8,584 nucleotides of DNA from an uncultured Ruminococcus sp. GTDB lineage: Bacteria > Bacillota > Clostridia > Oscillospirales > CAG-272. Below the pieces are notes generated by a model. The model was not told the origin of the DNA, did not search any database, and saw only the letters and a list, made by a program, of their open reading frames with translations. Both the position numbers and the translations under genes were made by a program. The stretch covers positions 1 to 8,584 of the forward strand of contig CADBRS010000021.1 in assembly GCA_902797125.1 (NCBI GenBank). Direction: 5' to 3'. Shown here in pieces: positions 5,779 to 8,584 of the stretch (its first letter is position 1; each line of letters starts with the position of its first letter).

Positions 5779-7008
5779 ATGACAGCATTTTTGAACGATC
5801 CTGTGATCAGCAAATTTTTGAGATACGTCGCCGTGCCCACGATGTCCCAGGAGGACGTCGAGGAGATCCCGTCCACGAAAAAGCAGTTCGCGCTTGCCGA
5901 GATGCTGGTCCGGGAACTGAAGGCACTGGGCCTGTCCGACGCCCGTTCGGACAGCCACGGTTACGTGTATGGGACGCTCCCGGGGACCGTGGATCCGTCC
6001 GAAGATCATCCGGTCATCGGCATGATCGCCCATATGGACACGTCCTGCGAAGCACCGGACGAACCGATCCGGCCGTCCATCCGGCTCTATGAAGGCAAAG
6101 ATCTTCTGATCAACGAAGAAAAGAATCTTTATCTGTCCGAATCCCAGTTTCCCGAAATGGGCCTTTACAAAGGAAAGCATCTGATCGTCACGGACGGCAC
6201 GACGCTTCTGGGCGGAGACGACAAGGCCGGAGTCGCCGAGATCATGGCCGCTCTGGAACGAATCGTCAACGAAAAAAAGCCCCACCGGACGATCAAGGTC
6301 GCGTTCACGCCGGACGAAGAAGTCGGACGGGGCGCGGAACTGTTCGATATCCCCGGATTCGGAGCAGACTACGCCTACACGATAGACGGAGGACGGCTGG
6401 GCGAACTGGAATATGAAAATTTCAATGCCGCATCGGGAAATATCTTTATCCACGGCATCAACGTCCACCCCGGTTCCGCCAAAGGGAAAATGGTCAACGC
6501 CAATCTCATCGCGTCCGAGATCATCGGCAAATTCCCGTCAAATGAAACGCCTGCCACGACCGAAAAATACGAGGGCTACTATCATCTGCTCAGCATGCAG
6601 GGCAGCGTGGAATACGTGAAGCTGCATTATATCATCAGGGATCACGACAGGCAGAAATTCGAAGCCCGCAAGGCCTTCATGCAGCAAGTCGTAGACGGGA
6701 TCAACGAAAAATACGGACAGGGAACTTGCGAAGCCGTCATCACGGATTCCTATTTCAACATGAAGGAAGAGATGATGAAGCATCCCGAAGTCATCAAAAA
6801 AGCGGAACAGGCGTTCCGCGAAATGAATGTGCCCGTAATCACCCAGCCGATCCGTGGGGGCACGGACGGCGCAACGCTGACGCTGCGCGGTCTGCCTTGT
6901 CCCAACATCTGCACGGGAGACAACAACGCACATTCCAGATTCGAATATGTCTGCGCAGAAGATATGATCACGATCTCCGGGATCATCTACCGCATCTGGA
7001 CAGATTGA
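5779..7008 (+). CDS. pepT: Peptidase T, tripeptide aminopeptidase
   Basis: PepT is a cytoplasmic zinc peptidase of family M20B that removes the N-terminal residue of tripeptides, in peptide catabolism. The 409-residue product is the normal length. By comparison with E. coli PepT the metal and catalytic residues are present: H85 and D87 in AHMDTS, D147 in GGDDK, the E180-E181 pair in PDEEVG, D203 in TIDGG and H385 in NNAHSRFEY. HPGSAKGKMVNA (230-241) and IRGGTDGA (358-365) are further family signatures. The ATG at 5779 is chosen because AAAGGAA stands just upstream. An in-frame TTG at 5764 overlaps the gltX stop and has no such site. It probably shares the gltX transcript. Its stop lies 2 bp from the stop of the convergent gene, so no terminator fits between them. 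Confidence 0.97.
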   Translation: MTAFLNDPVISKFLRYVAVPTMSQEDVEEIPSTKKQFALAEMLVRELKALGLSDARSDSHGYVYGTLPGTVDPSEDHPVIGMIAHMDTSCEAPDEPIRPSIRLYEGKDLLINEEKNLYLSESQFPEMGLYKGKHLIVTDGTTLLGGDDKAGVAEIMAALERIVNEKKPHRTIKVAFTPDEEVGRGAELFDIPGFGADYAYTIDGGRLGELEYENFNAASGNIFIHGINVHPGSAKGKMVNANLIASEIIGKFPSNETPATTEKYEGYYHLLSMQGSVEYVKLHYIIRDHDRQKFEARKAFMQQVVDGINEKYGQGTCEAVITDSYFNMKEEMMKHPEVIKKAEQAFREMNVPVITQPIRGGTDGATLTLRGLPCPNICTGDNNAHSRFEYVCAEDMITISGIIYRIWTD

Positions 7009-7010
7009 GT

Positions 7011-7733
7011 TCAGTCATCGAAAAAGATCAGCCCGCCGTGATCCTTCATGGGACCCTGAGTCAGGGAGACGGCTTCGAATCCGTGTTTCTGACAAAACGA
7101 TCTGATCTGCGGGCCTGCGGGAAGGCTTTCCAGTGAACCCGTGAAATAGACTTTGTCCCGGAAGCATCCCGAAGCGCCGCCGATGAATCCGTGATCGAAA
7201 CCGTCCAGAAGGATCGGATCGTTCGATACGGTGAGCACGTCCAGCCCGATCTGACCAAGCGTTTGCGCGATCCCCGGATCTGCCGTGATCGCACCGTCTG
7301 GCCCGACCATGCAGGTGCTGCAGCGCGCATAACCCTGTTTGACGGGATGGAGTTCGTAGCCTGAAGAGACCGCTGTATAAAGGATCATCTTACAGACTTT
7401 GTCCAGCCGGCCGATCAGGTGCCGTCCGACCGTCAGCACGTTGAACAAAATATCGGACGGGTAGTCCGGGCCCATAGGCTCCAGGCTTGGCTCCAGTTGG
7501 AGCTTTCCGGCCCTGGAGACTGTTCCCAGAACGGCTTTTGCCTCCGGATCGTCCAGATAGGATCGAGGACAGAACAGTTTTCCCTCGAGGCATTGAAAGA
7601 GCATGTCCGGATGGGAACTCAAAGATCCTTTCAGCTTACCGAAAGAGGGCAGGGACAAAACGGTGAACCCGAGTTTGTTCAGTTTTTCTTTTGCCTCCGC
7701 GGGCAGCTTTTCATCGACAACGACAAAGGGCAT
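7011..7733 (-). CDS. DUF6873-like protein, probable GME fold, function unknown
   Basis: This 240-residue protein has no signal peptide or membrane segment. I recognise it as similar to the clostridial DUF6873 family, which databases place in the guanidino-group-modifying enzyme (GME) fold; this is from memory of the family pattern. Visible conserved-looking blocks are SSHPDM (39-44), YPSDILFN (91-98), VKQGYARCSTC (131-141), ITADPGI (149-155), DHGFIGGASGC (180-190) and the C-terminal DHGGLIFFDD (231-240). Acidic residues, His and Cys190 could form an active site like that of GME hydrolases or transferases, but no substrate can be named. AAGGAG lies six bases before the ATG. The gene follows rpmB on the same strand behind a strong terminator, with no visible promoter in the short gap. 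Expression is probably by read-through. Confidence 0.8.
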   Translation of the reverse strand: MPFVVVDEKLPAEAKEKLNKLGFTVLSLPSFGKLKGSLSSHPDMLFQCLEGKLFCPRSYLDDPEAKAVLGTVSRAGKLQLEPSLEPMGPDYPSDILFNVLTVGRHLIGRLDKVCKMILYTAVSSGYELHPVKQGYARCSTCMVGPDGAITADPGIAQTLGQIGLDVLTVSNDPILLDGFDHGFIGGASGCFRDKVYFTGSLESLPAGPQIRSFCQKHGFEAVSLTQGPMKDHGGLIFFDD

Positions 7734-7760
7734 CTCAAGCTCCTTTCGAAAAACGGTACA

Positions 7761-7786
7761 AAAAAACGGCAGGACACTGCCGTTTT
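7761..7786 (-). terminator. Intrinsic terminator after rpmB
   Basis: AAAACGGCAG (7763-7772) and CTGCCGTTTT (7777-7786) form a perfect 10-bp stem with a 4-base loop. Read on -, CTGCCG is followed by six T, so this ends the rpmB transcript 14 bases after its stop codon. On + only four T follow, so it is mainly one-directional. The SD of the DUF6873-like gene lies just 15 bases further on. Confidence 0.88.
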
Positions 7787-7799
7787 GATGATTTTTGGT

Positions 7800-7979
7800 T
7801 TAGCCTTTTTTCATGGTGCGCAGGCAACGCGAACAAACAGAAAGAACCTTGGTCGTACCGTTGATGGTAACCTTCACTTTACGAATATTAGGCTTCCAGG
7901 TTCTGCTTGTCTTTCTGTTGGAATGTGAAACGTTATGCCCGAAGACAACGCCCTTTCCGCAAATACTGCAAACTGCCAT
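7800..7979 (-). CDS. rpmB: 50S ribosomal protein L28
   Basis: L28 is a small basic protein of the large ribosomal subunit. The 59-residue product reads MAVCSICGKGVVFGHNVSHS at its start, and S-x-R-x-T-x-R-x-W-x-P-N-I follows (residues 20-31), as in bacterial L28. It has a CxxC pair at C4/C7 and another at C49/C52, marking the zinc-binding C+ form. It is somewhat short but complete. AGGAGG (7986-7991) stands six bases before the ATG. It has its own promoter and terminator, so it is mainly a single-gene transcript, with the DUF6873-like gene possibly served by read-through. Confidence 0.97.
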   Translation of the reverse strand: MAVCSICGKGVVFGHNVSHSNRKTSRTWKPNIRKVKVTINGTTKVLSVCSRCLRTMKKG

Positions 7980-8038
7980 CTTAAACCTCCTGTATGTCCG
8001 AAATCGGTTTGTAACTGATAAAAATCCGTAACAGGCGA

Positions 8039-8067
8039 ATTATAGCACAACTTTCTGAAAAAAACAA
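8039..8067 (-). promoter_or_regulatory. rpmB promoter
   Basis: Read on -, TTGTTT (8067-8062), a 17-base spacer and TATAAT (8044-8039) form a sigma-A promoter. The -10 is extended by TGC directly upstream (TGCTATAAT). Transcription would start near 8032, giving a leader of about 53 bases with no obvious strong structure. A matching promoter for rsmE on + in 8068-8135 is not clear. Confidence 0.85.
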
Positions 8068-8135
8068 TACCCAAATCAAAATAATTCCTGCGCCTCTGAA
8101 ATCTTTGATCGGTTCGGAGCGCAAAAGGGGGAATC

Positions 8136-8584
8136 ATGCCCAGATATTTTGTAGACAGCATACCCGAGGACGGCCACGTGATCCTTTCCGGAGAGGATGC
8201 CCATCATATCGGTTTTTCACTTCGGATGGCCGCAGGCGAGAAGATCTCGGTCTGCGATCTGTCCCGGGAACGCTCTTACGAAGCGTCCATCGTGTCGATC
8301 TCAAAAGATACCGTGAGCTGCCGGATCGTCCGGGAACTGGAAACCAACGGGGAAATGCCGTGCCGCGTTACTCTGTATCAGGCGCTGCCCAAAGCGGACA
8401 AGATGGAGCAGATCATCCAGAAGAGCGTGGAGTGCGGCGTCTGGAAGATCAGGCCTTTCGAGAGCGCGCGTTCCGTCGTCAGGCTCAAAAACGTGGATTT
8501 CGAAAAGAAGGCGTCCCGCTGGCAAAAGATCTCTTTGGAAGCGGCCAAACAGTGCGGCCGGTCTCTGATCCCGGATGTCCTGGA
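8136..8584 (+). CDS. rsmE: 16S rRNA m3U1498 methyltransferase RsmE, N-terminal part
   Basis: RsmE methylates N3 of U1498 in 16S rRNA within the 30S subunit, using S-adenosylmethionine. Only the first 149 codons are present because the window ends. They show the N-terminal PUA-like RNA-binding domain (about 1-70, MPRYFVDSI and LSGEDAHHI). The start of the SPOUT-class methyltransferase domain follows, with YQALPKADKMEQIIQKSVEC (81-100), ARSVV (111-115) and RWQKISLEAAKQCGR (128-142). The knotted SAM-binding C-terminus lies beyond the edge. A G-rich site, AAGGGGG, stands a few bases before the ATG. The gene diverges from rpmB. RsmE often neighbours prmA, which is not seen here on the left side. 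Confidence 0.95.
   Translation, partial: MPRYFVDSIPEDGHVILSGEDAHHIGFSLRMAAGEKISVCDLSRERSYEASIVSISKDTVSCRIVRELETNGEMPCRVTLYQALPKADKMEQIIQKSVECGVWKIRPFESARSVVRLKNVDFEKKASRWQKISLEAAKQCGRSLIPDVL

Overview
The window looks like chromosomal DNA from a member of the Bacillota, most likely class Clostridia. This rests on strong AGGAGG-type ribosome binding sites, sigma-A-like promoters, a four-cysteine L28 protein, a DUF6873-type protein and a long clostridial-style GltX. The assignment is inference from gene content; no 16S rRNA gene is present.

Layout. Positions 1-194 hold the leader-distal end of a CRISPR array with type I-C-like repeats: two intact repeats and a decayed third. No cas gene is in the window, so they would lie beyond the left edge. 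Positions 195-462 are AT-rich and non-coding, with an 11-bp inverted repeat (212-250) and two tandem operator-like dyads (354-399). A 485-residue AlbA_2 (Schlafen-type)/HATPase protein follows on + (463-1920). It converges on uvrB on - (1979-3964). uvrB and gltX diverge from a shared intergenic region (3965-4117) that holds a near-consensus uvrB promoter and an AT-rich stem-loop. gltX (4118-5767) and pepT (5779-7008) form a + strand pair with 11 bp between them. pepT ends 2 bp from the convergent end of a DUF6873-like gene on - (7011-7733). That gene lies downstream of rpmB (7800-7979, -, 59 residues), and a strong intrinsic terminator separates the two. rpmB and the start of rsmE (8136 to the right edge, +) diverge.

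How the parts relate. From uvrB rightwards the content is core housekeeping: nucleotide excision repair, tRNA charging, peptide turnover, ribosomal protein and rRNA methylation. From 1 to 1920 the content is accessory: a CRISPR trailer plus a Schlafen-type nucleic-acid-binding/ATPase gene with its own operator-like upstream region. The least explained parts are this left segment and the DUF6873 gene. I do not see a complete new multi-gene system. The best lead is the AlbA_2/HATPase gene with its tandem dyads, part of which resembles the first CRISPR spacer.
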